Notes: generated from the sequence alone by a model not told the origin. 64,000 nucleotides of DNA from a bacterium (GCA_035505375.1 DATJQV010000032.1:1-64000); one strand, 5' to 3'; counted from the first letter of the stretch, positions 8,651-20,281 are shown. Program-made: numbers and translations.

Positions 8651-9907
8651 ATGGATTGTGATGTTAAGGACCTGAGTCTAGCTAAGACAGGCAAGACCAA
8701 GATAGAATGGGCCGGGCGCTTCATGCCGGTGCTGGCCGAGATACGGAAGCGGTTCGAGAAGCAGCAGCCGCTGAAGGGCGTGCGGATGAGTTGCTGCCTG
8801 CACGTGACATCGGAGACCGCGAACCTCGTGCGGACACTCAAGGCGGGCGGCGCAAAGGTGCGGCTGTGCGCATCCAATCCGCTCTCAACTCAAGATGAGG
8901 TCGCGGCCTCACTGGTCAAGGACTATGGTATCCCGACCTTTGCCATCAAGGGCGAGAACCGGGACCAGTACTTCCAGCACATCGAGCAGGCGCTGTCCCA
9001 TGGCCCGATGATTACCACCGACGACGGCGCCGACCTGATTTCGACTCTACACAAGGAGAAGGGTAAGCGGCTTGAGGCAGTGCTGGGTGGAACTGAGGAG
9101 ACTACGACCGGAGTCATACGGCTGCGCAGCATGGAAAAGGACGGAGTGCTTGCTTTCCCGGTGATAGCGGTCAATGACTCGGAGACGAAGTTCATGTTCG
9201 ACAACCGCTACGGGACCGGCCAATCTTCACTCGACGGCATCCTGCGGGCCACCAACATCCTGTTTGCGGGCACTACGCTCGTTGTCTGCGGCTACGGCTG
9301 GTGCGGCCGCGGCGTTGCCTCCCGGGCCAAGGGCATGGGTTCGGATGTCATCGTCACCGAGGTCAACCCGGTGCGCGCGCTCGAAGCCCGCATGGACGGG
9401 TTCCGAGTGATGAAGCTGATTGATGCCTGCAAGGTCGGCGACGTGTTCATCACTGTGACCGGCGATATCAACGTGATTGACAAGCAGCATATGCTGGCGA
9501 TGAAGGACGGGGCGATTGTCTGCAACTCCGGGCACTTTGATGCGGAGATAAACAAGGCTGTCCTGGACCAGATAACGAAGTCCAGCCGCGAGCTGCGCCG
9601 GTTTTGCGTAGAACACATACTGACGAACGGCAAGCGGCTTATCCTGCTCGCAGAGGGCAGGCTTGTGAACCTGGCTGCGGCCGAAGGCCACCCGGCGATG
9701 GTTATGGACATGTCGTTCGCCAACCAGGCGGTAGCTGCCGAGTACATCCTGAAGAACAGGGGCAAGCTGGAGAATCGAGTTTACAAGGTGCCGGAGGATC
9801 TCGACAAAGGAATCGCCGAGGTCAAGCTGCGGACGCTCGGCATCAAGATCGACAAGCTGACGGCGGAGCAGGCGGCATACATTTCGAGCTGGCAGCACGG
9901 GACTTGA
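8651..9907 (+). CDS. ahcY: Adenosylhomocysteinase, short archaeal/Thermotoga-like form
   Basis: Cleaves S-adenosylhomocysteine to adenosine and homocysteine with bound NAD. Seen are SCCLHVTSETANLVRTL, DDGADL, EETTTGV, the substrate-side NDSETKFMFDNRYGTGQS and the Rossmann loop GYGWCGRGVASRAKG. The protein ends at SSWQHGT after 418 residues and lacks the C-terminal Lys-Tyr tail (PYKPDHYRY type) of the longer enzymes. That ending is typical of archaeal and Thermotoga-like forms, some of which prefer the inosyl substrate. It has a GGAGA site and forms an operon with metK. Confidence 0.95.
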   Translation: MDCDVKDLSLAKTGKTKIEWAGRFMPVLAEIRKRFEKQQPLKGVRMSCCLHVTSETANLVRTLKAGGAKVRLCASNPLSTQDEVAASLVKDYGIPTFAIKGENRDQYFQHIEQALSHGPMITTDDGADLISTLHKEKGKRLEAVLGGTEETTTGVIRLRSMEKDGVLAFPVIAVNDSETKFMFDNRYGTGQSSLDGILRATNILFAGTTLVVCGYGWCGRGVASRAKGMGSDVIVTEVNPVRALEARMDGFRVMKLIDACKVGDVFITVTGDINVIDKQHMLAMKDGAIVCNSGHFDAEINKAVLDQITKSSRELRRFCVEHILTNGKRLILLAEGRLVNLAAAEGHPAMVMDMSFANQAVAAEYILKNRGKLENRVYKVPEDLDKGIAEVKLRTLGIKIDKLTAEQAAYISSWQHGT

Positions 9908-9916
9908 GGAAAGGTC

Positions 9917-9976
9917 AAGGCTAAGGCTCAGGTCAAGGTCGGAAGCTCGACCTCTACCTTAACCTCAGCCTTTTTC
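9917..9976. terminator. Hairpin of AAGGTC repeats, bidirectional terminator
   Basis: Arm 9917-9940 and arm 9949-9972 match at 19 of 24 positions around an 8-nt loop and are followed by a T run. It lies between the convergent ends of ahcY and the JAMM gene. Both arms are made of short AAGGYY words, like the elements at 15403-15482 and 42925-43007. Confidence 0.7.
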
Positions 9977-10602
9977 TAGTAGACCACAACGACGCCCGAC
10001 CTGATGACCCTGAGTGTTGTCTGTCTGATTGTGCCGGCGCGCTTGGCATAGCACCGGATTCGATAGTGAAAGCCAGTGGCGGGCTCGAACGCCACGATGT
10101 CCCGGGGTGAATGGTCTATCCGTCGGGCGGTTCCTTTCCATGTGAACACAATCACCTCCAGGGTTGACATCGGGTCGGTACGGAAGGAATCTCGGTCCGC
10201 ATCGGACAAACCCTTGAACACGTTCCCGGCAATCTCTACATGTGAGTGGAAGCTGCCCACGAATCGCATCCGCATCTCGCGGGCCAGTTCGCGCCGGCGA
10301 TTGGCGAGCCGGGCGAGTGTGGGCCAGTCCTTGAAAGTGACGGCGGTGCGGGTCTTGATGCCTCCCCGGTAGAAGCATGAACGGCGCACCGTCAGTCGGC
10401 CGTCACGGTCGAGGCTGCCGAAGAGGAAACCGTATGTTTCCTTCTTGAAGCTTGCTTCATACCCTTCGCGGGCCAGCCGGCACAGCTCCCGAACGGCGGC
10501 CTCTTCGAACAGAATCGGGCTACGGAAGCGGACGACATAACGGCTGGCCGTGCGTCTCCGGTCTGCATCCTGCCGTTCGGCGTAGTCACGTGTCGGGCTC
10601 AC
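9976..10602 (-). CDS. JAMM/MPN-domain putative metalloprotease
   Basis: A 208-residue protein with the zinc-site layout of Mov34/MPN/PAD-1 proteases: Glu55 in KKETYGFLFG, His119-Ser-His121, then Ser133-x-x-Asp136. The spacing from the second His to Ser is 11 residues against about 7-8 in the classical motif, so a few residues are inserted in the metal loop. Bacterial JAMM enzymes cleave isopeptide-linked or ubiquitin-like modifiers, or precursor peptides; no such partner is next to this gene. The GTG start at 10602 lies exactly where transcription from the promoter at 10609-10636 should begin, implying a leaderless mRNA. Confidence 0.7.
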   Translation of the reverse strand: MSPTRDYAERQDADRRRTASRYVVRFRSPILFEEAAVRELCRLAREGYEASFKKETYGFLFGSLDRDGRLTVRRSCFYRGGIKTRTAVTFKDWPTLARLANRRRELAREMRMRFVGSFHSHVEIAGNVFKGLSDADRDSFRTDPMSTLEVIVFTWKGTARRIDHSPRDIVAFEPATGFHYRIRCYAKRAGTIRQTTLRVIRSGVVVVY

Positions 10603-10608
10603 GGGTCG

Positions 10609-10636
10609 ATTCTACCAGTTCCGGGCCATGCCGCAA
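10609..10636 (-). promoter_or_regulatory. Promoter of the JAMM gene (leaderless geometry)
   Basis: On the reverse strand, TTGCGG (10636-10631), 16-bp spacer, TAGAAT (10614-10609). The GTG start follows 6 bp after the -10 box. Confidence 0.6.
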
Positions 10637-10780
10637 GTTGCATGTCTTGCCCTGATCCCGATGTCGCAAGCCGCGAAGACGCGAGATCGGACTAGACCGG
10701 ACCTTGTCCTGCCGTACCCTTCAGTTTCGCGTCCTTCATTCGTGGCCATCTATCTTAGAATCAAGGGCGGCGGGTCGTGC

Positions 10781-10808
10781 TTGACCGGCGGAGCTTCGCA
10801 AGTAGAAT
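10781..10808 (+). promoter_or_regulatory. guaB promoter and leader
   Basis: TTGACC (10781-10786), 16-bp spacer, TAGAAT (10803-10808). The roughly 100-nt leader contains a 6-bp hairpin CCGCCC (10853-10858) / GGGCGG (10866-10871) followed by TTTCGCTTT, a possible weak attenuator. The rest of the 10603-10914 gap shows no gene. Confidence 0.65.
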
Positions 10809-10902
10809 CCACCATGGTAACGCAGTCGGCAATCCGTTTTTTACCTGCCGTGCCGCCCTCGGAGTGGGCGGTTTCGCTTTCAAGGCATCTTGCCATGTCT
10901 GA

Positions 10903-12375
<1,473 letters not shown>

Positions 12376-12411
12376 TACCGACACGACCGATAGGACCCAT
12401 GCCACAAGCGA

Positions 12412-12440
12412 GCGGGGCGGCCGGAAGGCCGCCCGCCTGA
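12412..12440 (+). terminator. guaB terminator
   Basis: GCGGGGCGGCC (12412-12422), GGAA loop, GGCCGCCCGC (12427-12436) with one bulge, then CTGATTTT. A near copy of this element, including an upstream GGAATAGNACCGACA, occurs at 13374-13432. Confidence 0.75.
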
Positions 12441-12449
12441 TTTTGGGCC

Positions 12450-12477
12450 TTGACAGCGGTTGAATAGGCTCTACAAT
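12450..12477 (+). promoter_or_regulatory. Strong promoter before a structured leader
   Basis: TTGACA (12450-12455), 16-bp spacer, TACAAT (12472-12477). The -35 is perfect and the -10 matches at five of six positions. Confidence 0.8.
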
Positions 12478-12489
12478 CACGACGTCTCT

Positions 12490-12603
12490 GGGGCATGCGA
12501 TGGCGAAGACCTCGCAGATCCGGAGCTGGACCGACAGCCTCGGATTGCATGACCCCGATTGAGGCGACCGGTGGGCGTAGCTGGCGCGGCCCCGCTAATC
12601 GGG
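12490..12603 (+). ncRNA. Candidate structured leader RNA, unknown class
   Basis: The transcript from the 12450 promoter can fold a closing stem GGGGCATGC (12490-12498) / GCATGACCCC (12547-12556, one bulge). It encloses hairpin 12503-12515 (GCGA/TCGC) and a 10-position hairpin 12519-12528 / 12535-12544 around a GACCGA loop. A second stem, CCCGATT (12554-12560) / AATCGGG (12597-12603), shares the CCC of the closing stem, so the two compete. I do not recognise a known riboswitch or small RNA. About 66 nt remain before the ATG at 12670. Confidence 0.35.
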
Positions 12604-12669
12604 ACCCGGCGTGACCGCAACACCTGCCGGAAGTAAGGGACCGGGAAGGGCCCGAGTTCGGAGGCTTGG

Positions 12670-13368
12670 ATGCTGAACAGAATCGTACCTGCAGTCCTGA
12701 CCATTGTACTGTGCGCGACCCTCGCACTGGGCGGCGAGCAGTTCGCGGTGAGCAAGTCCGGCGTGTGCCTGGCCGGCCCCGTGTCCACGCTGGATGATTC
12801 GGTCGCGATAATCAGGCCGGGAGCGAACGAGTCACCGGGGAACGTACCGGTGGTGATCATGCTTACCAACGTAGGAGACGTGGCGGCTTTGGTGCCGCGT
12901 CTCGACGTGACGATAAAACCGAGTGGATATGCGGACAACAAGCAGAACATATCGGTTCCGGTGGGTGTGCCCGCGACGCTAACAATGACTGCCTGGACTG
13001 CTCCTGCCAGCGGCACGGAGACCTGCATGGCGTGGATCACCGATCCTGCGGATGCCAACCACACGAACGATACAGTCGTCCTGCTTGTACATTGCGGGCT
13101 CCCGGGCTTGTCCGGAGAGGTCGGAATGCCCCCGAGTCGGTCGGCGAGTTTGCTCACAAGCAGCATCGCGCACACCCGGTGCGGAGTGAACCACGTTGGA
13201 CTCGCGAATGTCACTCTCTATGACATCAGGGGACGGGTGGCGGCCAGGTATTCCCTGGGGGTGAAGGAGTCTTCGCTGGATCTGCGTTCTCTTAGCGCGG
13301 GAGTCTACCTGGTGCGGTTGGGTGACGGCCGGTCTGCGGTAACGCAGAAGCTCGTGGTTCAGCGCTGA
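12670..13368 (+). CDS. Secreted protein with type IX sorting domain
   Basis: A 232-residue protein with a clear signal peptide (about residues 1-21, ending LALGG). A CARDB-like beta-sandwich region follows (VVIMLTNVGDVAALV, with a later WITDPADANHTNDT). The C-terminal part, about residues 178-232, has the type IX/por sorting pattern: VTLYDIRGRVAARY, LDLRSLSAGVYLVRL and a closing TQKLVVQR. It is probably exported and anchored or released by the type IX-like system whose porU/porV homologues are at 52-57 kb. It has its own strong promoter and long leader and is flanked on both sides by copies of one terminator-bearing repeat. Confidence 0.8.
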   Translation: MLNRIVPAVLTIVLCATLALGGEQFAVSKSGVCLAGPVSTLDDSVAIIRPGANESPGNVPVVIMLTNVGDVAALVPRLDVTIKPSGYADNKQNISVPVGVPATLTMTAWTAPASGTETCMAWITDPADANHTNDTVVLLVHCGLPGLSGEVGMPPSRSASLLTSSIAHTRCGVNHVGLANVTLYDIRGRVAARYSLGVKESSLDLRSLSAGVYLVRLGDGRSAVTQKLVVQR

Positions 13369-13405
13369 CGCGAGGAATAGGACCGACAGAACATACTGAA
13401 AAGGG

Positions 13406-13429
13406 CGGGGCGGCTGGAAGGCCGCCCCG
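13406..13429. terminator. Bidirectional terminator hairpin
   Basis: CGGGGCGGC (13406-13414), TGGAAG loop, GCCGCCCCG (13421-13429), a perfect 9-bp stem between the convergent ends of the secreted-protein gene and the malic enzyme gene. Confidence 0.75.
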
Positions 13430-13448
13430 CTGACTTAGAACCTGTCTC

Positions 13449-14801
13449 TCAGGACGCTGGCGCAGCGGCGATGAGGCCTTCCTTCATCATCCACTGTGTC
13501 GTCTCGCGGGCCGCTTTGATGGTCGCAGTGGACTTCTTCAGGAGTTCTTCGCGGGTCATCGTGAGGCGGGCGACGCCCTGCTCAATGGCCTTCATACCGA
13601 CGGCAGTGGCTTCACGTGGGAAGACTTCCCAGTCGTCCATGGTCGGGACGATGTAATCCGCGCGCAGGCCGCGGTCCTCGGCGACTTTGGCCAGCTCAAG
13701 CGCGGCCGCGATGCACATCTCGTCGGTGATGGTCTTGGCCTGAACGTCGAGCGTGCCGCGGAAGATGCCAGGGAACCCGATGGAGTTGTTGACCTGGTTG
13801 GGGAAGTCGGAGCGGCCGGTCGCGACTACGCGCGCGCCTGCCTCAATCGCATCCCACGGCCAGATTTCGGGGATCGGGTTGGCGCAGACGAAGATGACCG
13901 GGTCCTTGGCCATGCTCTTGATCCATTCCGGTTTCACAGTGTCCGGCCCCGGCTTGGAGAGCGCGATGAGCACGTCGGCGCCCTTCATCGCGTCGACGAT
14001 TGTGCCTTTGACGTTCTCGGCGTTCGATATCTCGGCCATGTGCCACTTCTCCTTGAACTCCTGCTGGAGCTCGGCCCTGCCTTTGTGCAGGGTGCCCTTG
14101 GAGTCGCACATGATGATGTTGGCCGGGGTCACGCCGCCCGTGATGCAGACCCGGGCGATGGCGATGTTCGCGGCCCCGGCGCCGAGCATCGCGACCTTCA
14201 CCTTCTTGATATCCTTGCCCACGAACTTGAGCGCGTTGACGAGCCCGGCGTAGGTGACGGCGGCCGTGCCCTGTTGGTCGTCATGCCAGACCGGGACGTT
14301 CATCTCGGCGCGCAGGGTGTCGAGAATGCGGAAGCACTTGGGCTGGGAGATGTCTTCGAGGTTGAACCCGCCGAACGACGGCTCGAGCAGCTTGGCGGTA
14401 CGGATGAACTCGTCCGGGTCTTTGGTGCGGAGAGCGATGGGCACGCAATCCACGCCGCCGAGGTACTTGAACAGGATGGCCTTGCCTTCCATCACCGGCA
14501 TCGAGGCCTCGGGTCCGATGTCGCCCAAACCCAGCACGCGAGTTCCGTCGGTCAGGACGCAGATGGTGTTGGCGCGGTTGGTGTGCTCGAATGACTTCTC
14601 AGGATGCGCCTGGATGTCTTTGCAGGGCGCGGCCACGCCGGGCGTGTACCAGATGGCGAAGTCGTTGAAGTCGCGGATGCAGCATTTGGGTACGACCTGG
14701 TACTTGCCCTTGTAGAAGGGATGCAGCAGCATCGCGTCGGCTGCGGGTTTCCTGGCCTTGGCGACGAGCTGGTCGATCTCAGCCTGAGAGAGTTTCTTCA
14801 T
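13449..14801 (-). CDS. Malic enzyme (malate to pyruvate)
   Basis: Oxidatively decarboxylates malate to pyruvate and CO2. Family marks are YTPGVAAPCKDI, VLTDGTRVLGLGDIGPEASMPVMEGKA, the catalytic and metal region FNLEDISQPKCFRIL and HDDQQGTAAV, and the nucleotide fold VAMLGAGAANIAIAR. At 450 residues it has no C-terminal phosphotransacetylase-like domain, unlike the long MaeB of Proteobacteria. The cofactor (NAD or NADP) cannot be decided. It is the last gene of a reverse cluster with an acetate transporter and acs, so together they take up acetate, activate it and connect C4 acids with pyruvate. Confidence 0.93.
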   Translation of the reverse strand: MKKLSQAEIDQLVAKARKPAADAMLLHPFYKGKYQVVPKCCIRDFNDFAIWYTPGVAAPCKDIQAHPEKSFEHTNRANTICVLTDGTRVLGLGDIGPEASMPVMEGKAILFKYLGGVDCVPIALRTKDPDEFIRTAKLLEPSFGGFNLEDISQPKCFRILDTLRAEMNVPVWHDDQQGTAAVTYAGLVNALKFVGKDIKKVKVAMLGAGAANIAIARVCITGGVTPANIIMCDSKGTLHKGRAELQQEFKEKWHMAEISNAENVKGTIVDAMKGADVLIALSKPGPDTVKPEWIKSMAKDPVIFVCANPIPEIWPWDAIEAGARVVATGRSDFPNQVNNSIGFPGIFRGTLDVQAKTITDEMCIAAALELAKVAEDRGLRADYIVPTMDDWEVFPREATAVGMKAIEQGVARLTMTREELLKKSTATIKAARETTQWMMKEGLIAAAPAS

Positions 14802-14822
14802 GAGTTTCTTCCTCGGCTGAGT

Positions 14823-15386
14823 TCACTTGGCGACCGGACCGATGGGCAGCACGGTTCGGCCGTAGACCTCGTTCAATACCTCGGCCACGGACAGGTACAC
14901 AGCGCTCAGGCCGCAGGCGATGCCTTCGATGCCCGTAACCGTGCCTATTGCCGCTGAACCGGTGATATCGCGGATTGCGAGCAGCCAGAACAGGAGCGTC
15001 AGCGAGCCGAAGATAACCTGCAGGCCGCGGTTCAGTTTGAGGGTGCCGATAAACATGAAGAACGTGAAGAATCCCCAGGCGATGAAATAGGCAATCATTC
15101 CGCCGTTGGAGTCGGCCGGCAGCCCCATCTTGCCCATCACGATGAGCCCGACCAGGCTCAGCCAGAACAGGCCGTACGAGGTGAACGCCACCGAGCCGAA
15201 GGTGTTGCCCTTGCGGAATTCCATCACGCCGGCGATGACCTGAGCAATGCCGCCGTAGAAGATTCCCATGGCCAATATCATCGTGCCGAGCGGGAATAAC
15301 CCGGAGTTGTGCAGGTTCAGAAGGACCGTGGTCATTCCGAACGCCATCAGTCCGAGCGGTGCGGGATTAGAGAGTTTCTCTTCCAT
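14823..15386 (-). CDS. satP: GPR1/FUN34/YaaH-family acetate transporter
   Basis: A 187-residue membrane protein with six predicted hydrophobic helices and the family signature [14 protein letters not shown] near its N-terminus. E. coli SatP and fungal relatives carry acetate and succinate with protons. It sits between acs (upstream, 97 bp gap containing a repeat hairpin) and malic enzyme (downstream, 21 bp), which supports acetate as the substrate. Confidence 0.9.
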   Translation of the reverse strand: MEEKLSNPAPLGLMAFGMTTVLLNLHNSGLFPLGTMILAMGIFYGGIAQVIAGVMEFRKGNTFGSVAFTSYGLFWLSLVGLIVMGKMGLPADSNGGMIAYFIAWGFFTFFMFIGTLKLNRGLQVIFGSLTLLFWLLAIRDITGSAAIGTVTGIEGIACGLSAVYLSVAEVLNEVYGRTVLPIGPVAK

Positions 15387-15402
15387 GTGCTGTGCCTCCT
15401 AC

Positions 15403-15482
15403 GCAAAGATCAAGGTCGAGGCCAAGGTCAAGAAGACGGAACGTTCCGAGTCTCAACCTCAACCTCGACCTCAACCTGTCCT
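15403..15482. repeat. AAGGTC-repeat hairpin between acs and satP
   Basis: Words like AAGGTCGAGGCC on one side face CCTCAACCTCGACC on the other around the perfect palindrome CGGAACGTTCCG. It lies inside the acs-satP transcript, so it may attenuate downstream expression or protect an mRNA end. Confidence 0.6.
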
Positions 15483-17390
<1,908 letters not shown>

Positions 17391-17490
17391 TGCTGATTCC
17401 TCCTTTGGAGAATCGCTGTTAAGAATAGATTATGTCCTACGAAACCGGCCGGCGGAAACCGTGGCGGACCCGGGCCTCTGCCGGAGGGTC

Positions 17491-17518
17491 AGTATATTAG
17501 AGAAGGCACGGGTGTCAA
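17491..17518 (-). promoter_or_regulatory. acs promoter
   Basis: On the reverse strand, TTGACA (17518-17513), 16-bp spacer, TATACT (17496-17491). The leader is about 95 nt. Confidence 0.8.
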
Positions 17519-17576
17519 GCAAGCAGCGGGCGACCGCACGGCCGCTTGTCCATGGTCAGCGGGCGGCGGCAGTGGT

Positions 17577-17604
17577 TTGACACGGGCAGACGTTGGCCCA
17601 AACT
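17577..17604 (+). promoter_or_regulatory. Possible leaderless promoter
   Basis: TTGACA (17577-17582), 16-bp spacer, CAAACT (17599-17604, three matches only). The ATG at 17611 would be the first transcribed codon. The -35 box and geometry are good, the -10 box is weak. Confidence 0.4.
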
Positions 17605-17610
17605 GAATTC

Positions 17611-19080
17611 ATGAGATTCCTCGTTGGCTTCCTCATTGTTGCGACCGCGGTGAGCACGTTTGCGTTCGGACAGGTTGAAAGCCTGCCGCCGCCCGTGGTT
17701 CACGGTAGCTCATTTGAGATCATCTCCAATAGCCGCTACTCATCGCACTCGGGGTTCACCAGCTCTTTGTCCGATACCGTGCTGTCTAACGTGCTGTGGG
17801 CGATGAGCCGGGTACCGTCGTTCGGCAGCAGCTATCGTGAAATCTACGTCGCGACGCCGTCCAATGTCTATCTCTACGATACGGTTGCGCACGTCCTGAA
17901 CGTGTACCTTGCCGGCAACCATCGCTACAGCTCCAATTCGGCTTTTGAGGTCGGCATTGCGGTCGAACGCAATGAGGAGGCGGGGCTGGCAGCCCAGGCC
18001 GGGCTCCTGGCCGGTGATGCGTTCTGGAGCCGGGGCAGCGGGATTGTGGCTTCCTGTCCGATGGCGTTCGCGGCTAGCTACGCTGACACTGCCTGGCACC
18101 CGAACCATACCATCAATCTGGTTGATGTGTTCGGTCATGTGTCGGTGACCGGGCTGACCGATTCCTGCGTGGCCGTCTCGTCGGACTCAACGCTGCCCAA
18201 ACCCGCGACTGACGGGTCCGACACGTTCGAGTTGCTCGTTGGGAGCCTGGGTCAGGATTCGACATTCGACCCGGCCGCGTTGCCATTGCCGGCCGTCTCG
18301 CAGTTGCTTTGGGCCGGCTACGGGGTTACGCCTCACATGCCGACAGGCAAACGCGGCCTCACCGTTCCGTCGGCGGTCGCCAACTACTACCTGACCAGAA
18401 AGGTTTATTTGGTGCGCGACGTCGGCGTAGACCGCTACAACAACCGTCTGCCGCCCGGCACCGATCTGACGACGAGCGACCACAGGCTTGAGCAGGTGAC
18501 TGCTGGCGACCGCCGCGACTCGCTTCGGTTGGCATGCCCCGGGATCCCGAAAGCGGCGCCGGTATACATTGTGGTCTGCGTCGCCGACACGACGAACTCG
18601 TGGCATTTACTGGAGGCCGGGTTCGCCGGGTTACAATACCTGATGCAAGCACATGCACTCGGCCTCCAGGGTCGGCTCACGGCTCCAATACAGCCGAACG
18701 AGCGGGCCGCGATCATCTCGGCCCTTGGGCTCCAGTCGACTGACCTACCAGTCGTGGTCTTCGCCGTTGGACGGCCGGTGTCCGCGGTTGAAGAGTCTGC
18801 GCGTCCTCTTAACACAAGACTCGAAGCCATCATGCTCAGGGGAGGGTTACTGCTGAGAGTCAGGCTGGTGCAATCCGAACCGGTTCGGCTGGCAATCTAC
18901 GACCCCACCGGAAGACTGGTTCGGAACTGGTGGGCGGCTCGGCTTTCAGCCGGCGAGCACAGCTTCCAGTGGGATGGAAAGAGCGACGGCAGGCGCAGCC
19001 TGCGGTCCGGGACCTACTTCTGCTGTCTTACCACCGGCGCGTCAGTCCACCTGACCGCCCGCCTCGGCTTGCTCCACTAG
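17611..19080 (+). CDS. Secreted tandem nitroreductase-like protein with FlgD-type C-terminus
   Basis: The signal peptide is MRFLVGFLIVATAVSTFAFG, which sets the start at 17611 rather than the in-frame TTG at 17593. The part from about residue 225 to 405 follows the SagB-type nitroreductase pattern: VSQLLWAGYGVTPH, a TVPSA region, KVYLVRDVGVDRY, LLEAGFAGLQYLMQAHALGL and VVVFAVGRP. The first 200 residues look like a second, diverged copy (VLWAMSRVP, EIYVATPSNVYLYD, AGLAAQAGLLAGD). The end, from about 425, is FlgD/type IX-like (VRLAIYDPTGRLVR with a later FQWDGKSDG). SagB enzymes are cytoplasmic FMN oxidases; export here is unusual, and flavin binding cannot be confirmed. Confidence 0.7.
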   Translation: MRFLVGFLIVATAVSTFAFGQVESLPPPVVHGSSFEIISNSRYSSHSGFTSSLSDTVLSNVLWAMSRVPSFGSSYREIYVATPSNVYLYDTVAHVLNVYLAGNHRYSSNSAFEVGIAVERNEEAGLAAQAGLLAGDAFWSRGSGIVASCPMAFAASYADTAWHPNHTINLVDVFGHVSVTGLTDSCVAVSSDSTLPKPATDGSDTFELLVGSLGQDSTFDPAALPLPAVSQLLWAGYGVTPHMPTGKRGLTVPSAVANYYLTRKVYLVRDVGVDRYNNRLPPGTDLTTSDHRLEQVTAGDRRDSLRLACPGIPKAAPVYIVVCVADTTNSWHLLEAGFAGLQYLMQAHALGLQGRLTAPIQPNERAAIISALGLQSTDLPVVVFAVGRPVSAVEESARPLNTRLEAIMLRGGLLLRVRLVQSEPVRLAIYDPTGRLVRNWWAARLSAGEHSFQWDGKSDGRRSLRSGTYFCCLTTGASVHLTARLGLLH

Positions 19081-19125
19081 GTCCGACGGCCGGCTGCGAT
19101 CGGACGGCCGAGTGACGCGCCCTGG

Positions 19126-19653
19126 CTACTTCGTGCCGAACAGCTGGTAGTCGATGAACTCGTCGAGGAGCAGTCCACCCAGCCTCTGTCGGTACTGCTC
19201 ACTGGACTGCTCATTCACGCTGTCACCGACAAAGAGTGAGTCCGTGTTTTGCCGCGCCTGGGCGATGCGTTGTCCGGCGACAGAAGGTGAGCCGACAGTA
19301 GCCTTGGAAAAGAGGCTGTCGGCGGTGGTCGCATTGCCCTGAAAGAGCCAAGCGATGCCCGCGAGCCAGTTTGCGAAGCTCCCGGTTTGTTCACTGGTGT
19401 CAACCTGCTGCGTCTTGGCGATGTCCTTCAACGCGAGGCCCAAGCTGTCCATTCTCAGATAGGCACACGCACGCAGTTCATAGGGTAGGCTCTTGTGAGG
19501 ATACTGCTCGATGTAACTGGTGAAGGTCTTGACCGCCAACCCGTACTCGTCCCTTCTGAGATGTTCCTTCCCGACGCTCATTGCCTGCGCGGCGGCCAGC
19601 GCAGGTGAGAGCATCAGTACCAAGGTAGCCAAGGCAGTCCACTTACGTGTCAT
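19126..19653 (-). CDS. Exported TPR-like protein
   Basis: A 175-residue protein with signal peptide (cleavage near ALAAAQA). One or two degenerate TPR helix pairs follow (GKEHLRRDEYGLAVKTF, PYELRACAYLRMDSLGLAL and later NWLAGIAWLFQGN). No cysteine of a lipobox is present, so it is probably periplasmic. Its function is unknown. It faces the nitroreductase-like gene tail to tail and has its own promoter at 19807-19834. Confidence 0.7.
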   Translation of the reverse strand: MTRKWTALATLVLMLSPALAAAQAMSVGKEHLRRDEYGLAVKTFTSYIEQYPHKSLPYELRACAYLRMDSLGLALKDIAKTQQVDTSEQTGSFANWLAGIAWLFQGNATTADSLFSKATVGSPSVAGQRIAQARQNTDSLFVGDSVNEQSSEQYRQRLGGLLLDEFIDYQLFGTK

Positions 19654-19806
19654 GCAACCTCCTAGGCGAAAACGTTCACGTTCCGGTTTGTCCGTCGTCG
19701 CGGTTCTTCCACCGGATTCTCAACGGACGTGCTGCCGCCCGTGCGCCATCACAGCGTCACGAGCACCGCTGCCGTATGTTCCTTCGGTCGGTAAGGCAGT
19801 AAGGCT

Positions 19807-19834
19807 ATTCTACGTGCCCGTCTGCGCCTGTCAA
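19807..19834 (-). promoter_or_regulatory. Promoter of the exported TPR-like gene
   Basis: On the reverse strand, TTGACA (19834-19829), 16-bp spacer, TAGAAT (19812-19807). The leader is about 145 nt. Confidence 0.7.
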
Positions 19835-20190
19835 GCTCAATCGCTGTTGCCTCAATCGCTGTTGCCAAGTGGCTTGCCGGAATCAGCCTCTGGCAGGGCT
19901 CGGACCATCGCGAGGATTGCAGTCGTGCCGCGTGCCATCCGGTTTGTTCGAGGTGATTCAATGGTCGATTTCGTGCTGCACTCCGGTTCGCGTAGCTCAC
20001 CACGTCGCAGATCAGTGGCTGCAGAGGTCGGCGGATGTTTGGCGTTCTGCCGGTTCGGTTTGAGGAAAGTGGCCGTGTTGGCAGGTTCGACACGATGGTG
20101 GCTTGCTTCGATTCTCGATGCGCACTTCTGGTCAGTTTTGTTGTGCGGGCGGCGGTCATCAGGGTTTGTGCCCGTCAAGGGTTTTTTCAC
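19835..20190. other. Intergenic region upstream of the ribosomal operon
   Basis: No gene is supported. A 15-bp direct repeat CTCAATCGCTGTTGC occurs twice near 19836-19865. Open frames here look like chance. Confidence 0.5.
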
Positions 20191-20218
20191 TTGACTTTCC
20201 GCGTAAATCAGCTATAAA
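20191..20218 (+). promoter_or_regulatory. Promoter of the rpsM-rpoA operon
   Basis: TTGACT (20191-20196), 16-bp spacer, TATAAA (20213-20218). The leader is about 57 nt and ends in AGGAGGT (20271-20277). Confidence 0.8.
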
Positions 20219-20281
20219 TTACAGCTTACAGTCTGAACGATAAGTCAGTTTTTCTGATTTTGGCAACCACAGGAGGTCCGA

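Noticed and set aside
19852-20190. Reverse 112-residue frame
   Set aside because: Low-complexity polar protein without domain or start signal, over promoter DNA of the ribosomal operon.
19654-20281. Small genes or a tRNA in the gap before rpsM
   Set aside because: A T-loop-like GTTCGAGG occurs but no cloverleaf can be drawn; open frames look random.
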